Shown: piece after piece, positions 45,601 to 56,149 of the stretch | Layout of the letters: each line of letters begins with the position of its first letter | How positions within the stretch are numbered: position 1 is the first letter of the stretch | From: Eretmocerus hayati | Lineage: Eukaryota; Arthropoda; Insecta; Hymenoptera; Aphelinidae | DNA: 64,000 nucleotides | Assembly: GCA_029851415.1 (NCBI GenBank) | Contig: CM056742.1 | Location: 154,819,121-154,883,120, forward strand | Reading direction: 5' to 3' | Program-made: the position numbers and the translations under genes | Notes under the pieces: generated by a model | Told to the model about the DNA's origin: nothing | Databases searched by the model: none | The model's input: the letters and a program-made list of their open reading frames with translations, nothing else

Positions 45601-48600
45601 AATGAGAAGCTTGGAATACGAGAATTCTAAATACATGCTTCTGTTATGCTTATTCAACGAAAAATGTTATAAAGCATGAGGCCCTTTGGACAAGCAAAAT
45701 TTGTATCATGATTTTGAAAAAGGACGGAAGATCGTTGATGTACGACATAGCCCCACAACATCGTCGTATCGGCAATATTTTTCAGTTATAATAGGCAGTT
45801 ATCTTCCCAAAATTCACAATTGAACAATGATAACAATTTTTTTGTGATACTGTTTTTGAGAAAAAAATAAAATAGTGATTTCTACGGAATTCCCCATATA
45901 GAGGCCCAATTACTCACAAAAGAATATTTCCAAGCATACTTCGATAGACTTTTGTCTCAGCTTTCAAATACGTTCAATCGCGTGTTGATATCTTTCTTCG
46001 CTTTTTAATTCGAGCCGTTTTAGTGAGAAAAAGTCAGCGCTTTTTTGACCGAAAAAAAAAAACAAAAGTTGAATCAATTTGCTCATCAGCTGCGTAAAAA
46101 AATTTTTTGGAGTCCTAGCAACAGTTGTTCATCATATTTTGAGGTACAGAATCAGTGAAAAATCATGCGCAGACGATCCGGAACATCATATTTTATCGAT
46201 CATTCATTTCACGTGGGACTGCTCATTTTGAAGCATACCCCCGTTAGGCATATGGATTTGATGAATATTTGAAATTACTTTGTGATGTGCATAATCACGA
46301 AATTATTCTCGAAATAACTCGTTCACAAATTTCCTATAAAAAATTGCTACATGCAATTCAATGCAAGTCGATTATAATCAAAATTGGGAATTAGAATGCA
46401 CTTTTTAGTTTTGGCTAGTAAGTTCCTCAGCGAACATTTGTGTCACATTGGAATGAAATTGATGCAGTGCCAAGAATCTCAAGCTCTTGGGAGCGCATAA
46501 TGATTCGCTCTGAAATTTTTTTTCATTTTGATCAAAGGTTTCCAAGATCAAGTACAAATTTATTGTGGCCCAAAAATTCCAAAAATCCATTTAATCAAAA
46601 AGTTTGCTGGATTACAAAAGCCCTCTTATTTCTACTGGAAAATGAACAATTTTTCCCAATTTTGACTTGAGGGTTGAAATTTAGTACACATTGTGGTCAA
46701 AATTTGTTTCCAAAATCATTCTCTTCGTGAAGTCAATACAATTGATAGTACATTGATAAAATGATACCTTATATTGTTATCCAAATTATGCTGATGAAAA
46801 AAAGTCCAATTTCAAAACGGTAACACATAATTGTTTTTTTTTTCCCCTAATACAATTGAGGAGTATTGCGCAAATCAATTTTGACAACCGGTAGCCATTC
46901 TGCGGAACCGAACCCTCTTCACCTTGGAGAGGGATTAAAGCTGATGCATTATCGCATATAAGGTGAAACGACACGCGACGTCGATACGGCGCCGGTATCG
47001 AATATAAATTTGGGGCCTTATACAGTATATGGTATATGTATATAGTTAGTACAATGCGGCCATGAAGTCAGCTGCTGCTCAGATGCGGAGGTGGAGTAGA
47101 TATAGAGGATGAAAGAAAGGAAGAAAAGATGAATATAAAGAGAAAGAGAAGATGGTCAAAAGATGCCGGAGCTGGCCCCATTGTCGTTGGCACCTCGACG
47201 AGCTTTTTTTCTCGCCTCGGCTCGCTGGGCCTTACTCGCGCTTCGTTCGCGGAACCGTATTGATGCAATATTATATAGGACCCATCAGATCACGAACCCC
47301 AAAGCTTCTTTGCTTTTGAATCCTTATTCAAGCATGTAGTTTATAGTACGATGGTGATTTCAATGCCAAAATCCGGTTCGCCAAAAGAGAGGCTCATCAG
47401 GATCGCGATTTGAGAAGGTGGAGAAGGAGGAGGAGGAGGAAGGAGCGATTTGTGGCGCGCGGAGCCAAGCGCGCGAGCTATTGTCGCGCCTTGCTGGCGT
47501 CGGGTGAAAACGGGGCCCAAATCCCTTCTCTCTCTTTCTCATTCTGAAGGAAGTATACTTACTTTGAAAATGTTCAAGAGGTGTACACCCAGAGGCCTTG
47601 TATTATCAACCCGCGGGGTGCTGAGAGAATCAAACATCGAACGCGCGAGCTGTGGCGCCTGGCGATAAAAAGTATATGGGCCTTATACAATATTCCCTGC
47701 TGAGCATCATTGGGTTGAATCGGTTTCAAACTTTGAGGATCCAAAGCTAATTGCGACCGATAGGTAGTATACGTATAAAAAGTGGGTCCCAGATGAGATG
47801 GTGGTCAGTCTCTGATGATGATCGAGTGTTACGAATGACTCGAGAGTAGGAAAAGGCTCAATTTTGATGCTGGATGAGGGATATTAAAGACCATATCTAT
47901 GTGTACGTAATGGGTGCCGTTAAAATGAATTTCCGCCTCTGAATGACGGAATCTTGATTTTTTGAAGGTTGGTGATTAATTTTAATACTTTAGGAGCATG
48001 CTTATCGTGATAATTTTTGGATTTCGGAGATATACGGTTATATAAGGATGGTTGTAGAGACTCTACAAAATATTGAAGAAGATGGGAAGAAATTTGATGA
48101 CCATTGATGGCCACAGATGCCTCGTTGTGATATTTTTTGTGTGAGAGAAAGCGACTTTTGAATGGTTTAATTCAAAGTTTCATTTCTTAACATTATAAAG
48201 AACTATGAATTTGATACCATCCACATTTTCTGCAATAGGCTTGTCAAATCCTACTTGCGAAAATCTCAAATGGCAAGTTGTGCAGAGATAATGAGAGGAC
48301 CAGACTCTAATCCCAAATCCTTTTTCTCAACGATGAGTCTAGGTTTTCATCTCCCCAATTTTTTCTCCCAATTTTTTCAGCCATCTTGGATTAGATTTTC
48401 GATATAATCCTGAAGATAAATCCGATTCAAATCTTGTCTGTTTGCACTCCAGTCTAGTCGTGGATTTTGCTTTGTACCGGGTCGATGAAAAAATCAGTGA
48501 TTTCAATTGGAACATAATCAATCAAGCTCCACGTAGTCTTAGAACATTTTCTTAACCAAGATTCTCAGAATCTCTTGAAATTGGTCAAACTAGCCCGAAA

Positions 48601-48625
48601 ATCAAAATCAGTTCCAATACCTATA
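42649..48625. other. 6-kb gene-free region with a GC-rich motif cluster
   Basis: No supported gene. The first ~2 kb is AT-rich. From 44.6 to 47.8 kb GC-rich patches alternate with TATA-like words (listed as a separate feature). Open frames of about 100 codons at 44680-45007 (minus, two frames) have no recognisable domain. Confidence 0.45.
45490..47790. promoter_or_regulatory. Cluster of TATA-like / GGGCC motifs
   Basis: TATTTATATAGGGCCTTGTG (45500), AATATAAATTTGGGGCCTTA (47000), TATTATATAGGACCCATC (47270), AGTATATGGGCCTTATACAA (47670) and GTATAAAAAGTGGGTCCC (47774) recur on the same strand. Two copies share GGGCCTTATACA followed by an AT-rich stretch. They resemble TATA boxes followed by a GC-rich block. 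No downstream coding frame is identified, so function is unknown. Confidence 0.3.
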
Positions 48626-49871
48626 GGGGAGAGCGGGGCAAAATTGGACGGGGGCAAAATTGGATAAGTGAGATAGCTCGGTCCGAGGCGAGTATAGGCT
48701 TTCGCCGCGTAAACTACCTTTTAATACCATCACAGACAATGGTTTTTATCGCGGTTAGACCTCCCGAAACAATACTGGGAGTCCACGCTGACATAGGGGT
48801 GCTTTTCGAGGGCCTCACGCGGTTCATTTTCCAAATGCAAGATTACACGCTGCTTCTACCGAAGTGCACTGGCTCAATCGCCATTTGGGGGTCAAAAACT
48901 AGGTCACAAAACGAAGATTTTGAGCCGTCGTGGGCCAAAATCGGTTCACTTGGGCCCAAGTTATCGTAATTCTGCGAAAAAAGCGCGTAGGGGCATTTTT
49001 GGACGAATTGGTGGGGGCGAAATTGGACAATGCTGAATCCCATTTAAAACCGATCGACCGATCGCTTGTCCGTGTTTTTCGAGGATAATTGCCGAGATAA
49101 TTGCGCGTATCGAGGCGCGTATGCGTTCGGGCGAGTTTTTGGAAGCGCGGGAGGTTGAGGGTGAATTAGGTGATTGAAAATGGGTGAGAAAATGAAGTTA
49201 CGATGTCCAATGGCCGTCTTAAGAGTCAGTTTAGAGGTCAGAAGTCGCTTTTTACGTGTTCAAAGATAGTCCTCAATTTGAGCATTTTCACTCTCGCATT
49301 CGCTGATATCCGGTCGATTGTCGCACTCTATCATTTGAATCTTTGACTTAGGGCCAGTGAGGGTACCGCCAATGGGAAGAAAAACGAAAAGAAGTCGACT
49401 CTGAGAAGCCGCGAATCGATTGCTGATTCGCTGAAGACGGTAGTGCACCAACGAAGTGCCTATTTCAATAATGTTAAAAAAATGATATAAAAATGGCTCG
49501 CTTGCTAGGGGTGTGGGAGGATGTGAACGTCTCAGGCGGGTTTTCCCTTTTGGTTCTGAGTTATTACCATAAGTTATGATGAGCAAATGCGACTCTAATA
49601 GGTAAGGAATAATGCCGTATACCTCAATTTTGGAAGGCCGTCCAAATTTGCCCCCAAAACTTGTCAAAAGCGCCCCCAAGCTCGGGGCGAATTTGGACAG
49701 ATTTTTGTTTTTCAACTTCAAGAAAAAGTATGAACGCTGAGACCTAGGGGTCTGAAAATTTTTTTACAATCTATTCAATAGTTGAACTTCAAAGTCCCAT
49801 AGCGCGCCTAGCCCCAAGTATCGTCAGATAGCCCCACTGCAAAATCCGTCCAATTTTGCCCCACTCTCCCC
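48626..49871. mobile_element. TA-target element, TIR GGGGAGAGCGGGGCAAAATT
   Basis: The 1,246-bp element is flanked by TA (48624-48625 and 49872-49873). The terminal 25 bases match the inverted right end with one difference (GGGGAGAGYGGGGCAAAATT). Subterminal words GGGGGCAAAATTGGA and GGGGGCGAAATTGGAC repeat inside in both orientations. A 153-codon minus-strand frame (49721-49260) shows no recognisable domain. Confidence 0.82.
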
Positions 49872-52463
49872 TATTCACTTATCGTATGCGTTTGCTCCGT
49901 TCACACTGGACTTTGCTTGTGGGGACTGAAAAAATTTTTTGATTCGAAACAAACCGAGATCCCCATGTAGGCATTTTTTTCTATCATGGTTATGGATCTT
50001 TGGAGTCACCAGGGAATCACCTGATTTTTCAGACTTTTGAAATCCGTTCAACAAAAGTTATCACAAATTTTGGAAACTGTGCATATCCACACATGTAGAC
50101 TTTTGAAGGCCACTGATTAAGCACATCATCCCCGAAACATTCATATCTTCTAAACTATTTTTGCCTCCTATTTATAGTATTAGGAAGTTATTCTATGGTC
50201 TTTCCCGCTTGAAAAAAGGCACACAGCCCAATGCACACACAAATTGACCCAGAAGTGAGCAATTAAGCTCGATTTCTGAATGTCTATTCCTTTTTTTTTT
50301 TCATAATTGCGAATATCCAATCATATTCAATCACTACACTCAATTGATCATTCAGTGTATGTACACACGACCCAAATAATCCTGGTACTCTCACATCGCG
50401 CCGTCACTCATGCATACCACAAAAATTACTCTTACCTTGAGATACCGCGCATGCACAATCATCATCCTCAAATTGGCCAATTTATATCATTTCCCATCAA
50501 TAATATTACCAGCACCTCCAGACACAACAGTCAAAATCAAAAAATGTCTATCGGGCATTTCATACCAGTGGGAAAATGCAAGATATCCAAAGGAAGCTGA
50601 TGAACATCAGAAAGAGAGACTCATTGTAAAGGGGCAGCTGATGCTAATACCCTCGGGTGCAGGATGTAAAATGCTCGTTTCGAAAAGTTTATAACTGAGA
50701 AATTCTTAGAGTGCGAGGTCATCGCTGCTCGAGAAGGCAAAATTGACTCTGCAAGCTTGACCATTATAAACGAAGCACGTAAAAATTCTACCGAGTGAGT
50801 AAGTTTCAGAGTATAGAGTCAGAGAGAGATGCCGGTTTTCGATTGTACCCAGACTGCATTGCAGATTCCGACTCTCTTTCTCTTTGAATCCGTATTTTCT
50901 CAACATTCCCACTGTGCTACACGCACCAGATGTATCTGAGAATGTCCATCTCACCATGTTGAAAAGCTGAAAGCTAATCTGATTTTGCGCGCGAAATTTA
51001 TTTCTCATTTTCGGAATTATAATTGCCTTTGCCATATACTGCGCGGACCATGCTTGATGGTCAGCGTAGTGCCGAAATAGCAATTCGCCGACTTCTATCA
51101 TGTTAGTCCTTTTTTTCGGACCGAATTTTGCCGTTTCCATGTGTGCGCCTGTGCATTCGTATATCACTTCAGCGTGCCGACGATCTCTTTTGGCTTTTTA
51201 TTTTGGAGGGATCCTGACTTAGTTTAGTTGAGCAAACGCTATCTTTCTTCCAGTAAGATTTATGCTTTCCACGCCGAAGTTTAATCGGAACACAAGCTTT
51301 ACTAATCGCTCGACTTTCTTAATTTGATGCGAAAGCGTGTGCTTGTGTCTGCGATAAATGATTGTTTTGGGTAAGCTATTATGTTACGCTATCGACTCAT
51401 TGATTTGGAGAATATCTAGAGGACTTACTCACTTTTAATTTTGCTCACTTTATGTACGCAAAAGTTTTCAGGGTACTGCAACCCGAGCTGCAACCGGCAC
51501 AGTTGTCTAAATGTGATCTTACATCCTACCCTTTGAGTATCTCGAGAAACCCTCGGAGAAACCCCAGAACACAGAGGAGTAATAAGACAAACCCGTTTAT
51601 CATTGACAGTCATTCTATAGAAATGTTGTACTCCCAGCAATTATTTTTCATGAAAATTTCTCAAATTTTTTACTCAGGACCCTGAAAGTAGAGTGATAGA
51701 CATTTGACAATAAGTTCTCCAAACATTGAGAATCCCACCACAAGTATTCGCTCCGAGACGCGCGCTTTTGAAATTCAAAAAGGGCGACTGTGCGCGACCC
51801 GTGGCCACCGCATTCACTACAACTGGCGTACTCTGCAGCAGACGGCCCAATCTTCGTAAGGGTCAAACTCGAAAACCATCGCTCAAATGTGGCAACAATA
51901 AGCGAGAAAGTTGTAGAACTTGTAAAAACGAAGAGTTTGAGTGGTCGTGAGCCTAAATCCGAGCAAATTTGAGCTAGTTGAGGCGATTTCGAGATTTGGC
52001 GTGCTTTTAGCATAGGCGTCGCCGCCGCCACTCAAGCCGCGGGCTCGCATCCATTCTTTCGAGTTCCGTGAATCTTTCAATATTGCTCTGATTGATATCC
52101 AGAACAACTCAAAATCTTCGTAATAAAATTTCCAACAACTTTGTCGCTTACTGTTAGCAGGTTTAAGCTATGGTTTTCTCCTAAATTCACGAAAACCCCG
52201 TCTGCGCCTATGCTGTGCCTCGCTGTGCACGCTCAATATTGTCATTGGCATGGCGCAGCATGGCGTCACCCTAGCAGTACGCCAGTTGTACTTCCAAAGT
52301 CAGCCACTACGTGGCGCTCCGCTGAATCTCGGAGCGAATATGGGTAATTCCGCGCGAAAGTGGACCACCTCATAGACCACGAATTGCAGAGATGTCTCAG
52401 ATTGTTTTTCCACCACTCTTAATCGATGCTATGGTCCGAAAAATAAACTTTTCTCATCTATTG
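49872..52463. other. Gene-free region
   Basis: No supported gene. The largest frame is 153 codons on the minus strand (51167-50706) with no recognisable family. Its surroundings lack a clear splice or promoter context, so it is not called. The last ~700 bases are moderately GC-rich. Confidence 0.45.
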
Positions 52464-52503
52464 CAGGGTTGGCAGAGTCACGGACATACATCATGTCTGT
52501 CTC

Positions 52504-52809
52504 ATGTCCGCGCAGACCAGGTCCGCCGAAACGGTGTCCGCCCTACCTGATTGGTCGAAAGCCCCCGCCGTATGCGCCGTGCATAAGCGAGGAGTAGGGG
52601 CGCTTCTGGCAGATGAAGTCGTTACGACAGATGAAAATTATCTGAAATTATCTGGTCGTCTGCTCGCCTCAGCTCAGTATGATTTCATTCACCGGATGAT
52701 TGCGGATGATGATTTCGGCTATCCCGCGTGGTTGCTAGATACGGTGTTTATGACAATGAGAAAAGTTTTCCATTATTTTTTGAGTTATTCTTTAGAGAAA
52801 GCTTTTTAG
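52504..52809 (+). other. 101-codon open frame in left foldback arm
   Basis: It starts MSAQTRSAETVSALPDWSKA. An almost identical frame, differing by one residue (Thr or Ala near residue 80), lies in the right arm at 56101-55796 on the minus strand. No domain recognised. Conservation follows from arm identity, so it is not evidence of coding. Confidence 0.3.
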
Positions 52810-53265
52810 AATGATTTGGGCCATCTAGTCTGAGGTTTTTTCGATGATATTTATTGCTTGGTTGAGACAGAATTTGGATGCAGTCGGTTTAAAAAGGCTC
52901 AAAAAGGAATTTTTGGTAAGAATTTTGATTTTTTTCAAAATTTGAGATCTGTAAAGATTAAGAAAATTTCGGTATCAACCAATCGATAGATCGTGCAGAA
53001 AAAACCTCATAGTTTGGGTAACTCAATTCGTTGTGAGGGTGTGTGACAACAAGATATTTATGTATTAAAAGTCGAAATTTGAGCACTTTTGCTTGAAAAA
53101 GACCATGGATCAAATTTGACTGGGAGCCGAATGGTGCCAAATCACTGGGCTCTGAGAAATTGAATTCTGTACTACTTGTAGTAAGCCAAAAGTTGATTAG
53201 GTGAACAGTAAAAGAGAGAGCGTGTCCGGTATAAAACAAGATATGCATACACACACAGACACAAA

Positions 53266-54480
53266 TTAACCCGCAAGTGCTCGGATGCTCAGTCCGAAAC
53301 TCCTTCTGACGGAGAAATATACCCCAAAACCCAGAAAAGCAAATTAACCCGCAAGTGCCCGGAAAAATTTATTTGGGGGAGAAATATACCCCAAAACCGA
53401 GGAAGGCAAATTAACCCGCAACTGCACGGATGCTCGGGCCTACAATTCTTTTGGGGGAGAAATAAACCCCAAAACCCCGGAAGGAAAATTAACCCGCAAG
53501 TGCCCGAATGCTCGGACCGAAAATTCTTTTGGGGGAGAAATAAGCCCCAAAACCCAGGAAGGCAAATTATCCCGCAAGTGCCCGGATGCTCGGACCGAAA
53601 ATTTTTCTGGGGGAGAAACGATTAAATCCCAAAACCCAGGAAGGCAAATTAACCCGCAAGTGCCCGAATGCTCGGACCGAAAATTCTTTCAGGGGAGAAA
53701 TAAGCCCCAAAACCCAGGAAGGCAAATTACCCCGCAAGTGCCCGGATGCTCGGACCGAAAATTTTTCTGGGGGAGAAACGATTAAATCCCAAGACCCAGG
53801 AAGGCAAATTAACCCGCAAGTGCCCGAATGCTCGGACCGAAAATTCTTTCGGGGGAGAAATAAGGCCCAAAACCCAGGAAGGCAAATTAACCCGCAAGTG
53901 CCCGGAAAAATTTATTTGGGGGAGAAATATACCCCAAAACCGAGGAAGGCAAATTAACCCGCAACTGCACGGATGCTCGGGCCTACAATTCTTTTGGGGG
54001 AGAAATAAACCCCAAAACCCCGGAAGGAAAATTAACCCGCAAGTGCCCGAATGCTCGGACCGAAAATTCTTTTGGGGGAGAAATAAGGCCCAAAACCCAG
54101 GAAGGCAAATTATCCCGCAAGTGCCCGGAAAAATTTTTATTGGGGAAGAGATATACACCAAAACCCAGGAAGGCAAATCAACCCGCAAGTGCCCGGATGC
54201 ACGGACCGAAAATTCTCCTGGGGGAGAAACGATTAAACCCCAAAACCCAGGGAGGCAAATTAACCTGCAAGTGCCCGGATTTTTGGACCGAAAATTCTTC
54301 CGGGGGAGGAATTGACCCTAAACCCCAGGAAGGCAAATCAACCCGCAAGTGCCCGGATGCTCGGACTGAAAATCTTCTCGGGGAGAAATCAACCCCAAAC
54401 CCAGGAAGGCAAACTGACCCGCAAATGCCCGGATGCTCGGACCGAAATTCTTTTGAGGGAAAAATGAATCCCATAACCCA
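53266..54480 (+). repeat. Satellite array, left half (~16 units of ~80 bp)
   Basis: Each unit contains GGAAGGCAAATTAACCCGCA, GTGCCCGGATGCTCGGACCG and AAAATTCTTTCGGGGGAGAA. Full units are 79-82 bases; some lack the GATGCTCGGACC part and are ~60 bases. A multi-unit block is duplicated about 540 bases apart (near 53359 and 53901). Long overlapping frames on both strands are repeat artefacts. Confidence 0.88.
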
Positions 54481-54544
54481 GAAAGGTGGCTAAATTCGTA
54501 GTTGTTGGATGCTCGGGACAAGACTCCTTGGTCCCCCCAAACGA

Positions 54545-55345
54545 AGTTTTGGTCCGAACATCCGGGCACTTGCGGGTTGATTTGCCTTCCTGGGTTTTGG
54601 GGTTTGTTTCTCCCCCAGAAGAATTTTCGGTCCGAGCATCCGGGCACTTGCGGGTTGATTTAACTTCCTGGGTTTTGGGGTTTGTTTCTCCCCCAGAAGA
54701 ATTTTCGGTCCGAGCATCCGGGCACTTGCGGGTTGATTTGCCTTCCTGGGTTTTGGGGTTTGTTTCTCCCCCAAAAGAATTTTCGGTCCGAACATCCGGG
54801 CAGTTGCGGGTTGATTCGCCTTTCTGAGTTTTGGTGTATATTTTTCCCCCAAGAAAAATCTTTCCGAGCACTTGCGGGATAATTTGCCTTCCTGGGTTTT
54901 GGGGCTTATTTCTCCCCCGAAAGAATTTTCGGTCCGAGCATTCGGGCACTTGCGGGTTAATTTGCCTTCCTGGGTTTTGGGGTTTGTTTCTCCCCCAGAA
55001 GAATTTTCGGTCCGAGCATCCGGGCACTTGCGGGTTGATTTGCCTTCCTGGGTTTTGGGGTTTGTTTCTCCCCCAAAAGAATTTTCGGTCCGAACATCCG
55101 GGCAGTTGCGGGTTGATTCGCCTTTCTGAGTTTTGGTGTATATTTTTCCCCCAAGAAAAATCTTTCCGAGCACTTGCGGGATAATTTGCCTTCCTGGGTT
55201 TTGGGGCTTATTTCTCCCCCGAAAGAATTTTCGGTCCGAGCATCCGGGCACTTGCGGGATAATTTGCCTTCCTGGGTTTTGGGGCTTATTTCTCCCCCAA
55301 AAGAATTTTCGGTCCGAGCATCCGGGCACTTGCGGGTTAATTTGT
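54545..55345 (-). repeat. Satellite array, right half in inverse orientation (~11 units)
   Basis: The same ~80-bp unit read on the minus strand. A block of about 302 bases is duplicated in direct order (TTCGCCTTTCTGAGTTTTGG near 54818 and 55120), giving a higher-order structure. A TG-rich microsatellite (TGTGTGTGTGTGTATG, near 55344) marks the junction with the arm, mirrored by ACACACACAGACACA near 53252. Confidence 0.88.
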
Positions 55346-56149
55346 GTGTGTGTGTGTATGCATATCTTGTTTTATACCGGACACGCTCTCTCTTTTACTG
55401 TTCACCTAATCAACTTTTGGCTTTCTACAAGTAGTACAGAATTCAATTTCTCAGAGCACAGTGATTTGGCACCATTCGACTCCCAGTCAAATTTGATCCA
55501 TGGTCTTTTTCAAGCAAAAGTGCTCAAATTTCGACTTTTAATACATAAATATCTTGTTGTCACACACCCTCACAACGAATTGAGTTACCCCAACTATGAG
55601 TTTTTTCTGCACGATCTATCGATTGGTTGATACCGAAATTTTATTAATCTTTACAGATCTCAAATTCTCAAAAAAATCAAAATTCTTACCAAAAATTCCT
55701 TTTTGAGCCTTTTTAAACCGACTGCATCCAAATTCTGTCTCAACCAAGCAATAAATATCATCGAAAAAACCTCAGACTAGATGGCCCAAATCATTCTAAA
55801 AAGCTTTCTCTAAAGAATAACTCAAAAAATAATGGAAAACTTTTCTCATTGTCATAAACACCGCATCTAGCAACCACGCGGGATAGCCGAAATCATCATC
55901 CGCAATCATCCGGTGAATGAAATCATACTGAGCTGAGGCGAGCAGACGACCAGATAATTTCAGATAATTTTCATCTGTCGTAACGACTTCATCTGCCAGA
56001 AGCGCCCCTACTCCTCGCTTATGCACGGCGCATACGGCGGGGGCTTTCGACCAATCAGGTAGGGCGGACACCGTTTCGGCGGACCTGGTCTGCGCGGACA
56101 TGAGACAGACATGATGTATGTCCGTGACTCTGCCAACCCTGATCTATTG

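Larger units (their letters stand above)
52464..56141. mobile_element. 3,678-bp hAT-like foldback element with satellite core
   Basis: The element begins CAGGGTTGGCAGAGTCACGG and ends with its exact reverse complement. The 8-bp direct duplication ATCTATTG flanks it at 52456-52463 and 56142-56149. CAGGG-type ends and 8-bp targets are hAT hallmarks. The two outer arms, about 800 bases each (52464-53268 and 55345-56141), are near-identical inverse copies, implying recent formation or gene conversion. Inside lie two opposing arrays of a ~80-bp satellite meeting at 54486-54545. No transposase is encoded, so it would need one supplied in trans. Confidence 0.88.

Noticed and set aside
49260..49721. 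153-codon minus-strand frame inside the 48626-49871 element
   Set aside because: No transposase motif; it spans the element's internal repeats.
50706..51167. 153-codon minus-strand frame
   Set aside because: No recognisable family, no splice or promoter context; random frames of this size are expected in 64 kb.
53586..55329. Long overlapping open frames on both strands (up to 279 codons) of the GRNKPQNPGRQINPQVPG type
   Set aside because: They are translations of the ~80-bp satellite; both strands and several frames stay open with the same periodicity, and no start, splice or domain signal exists.
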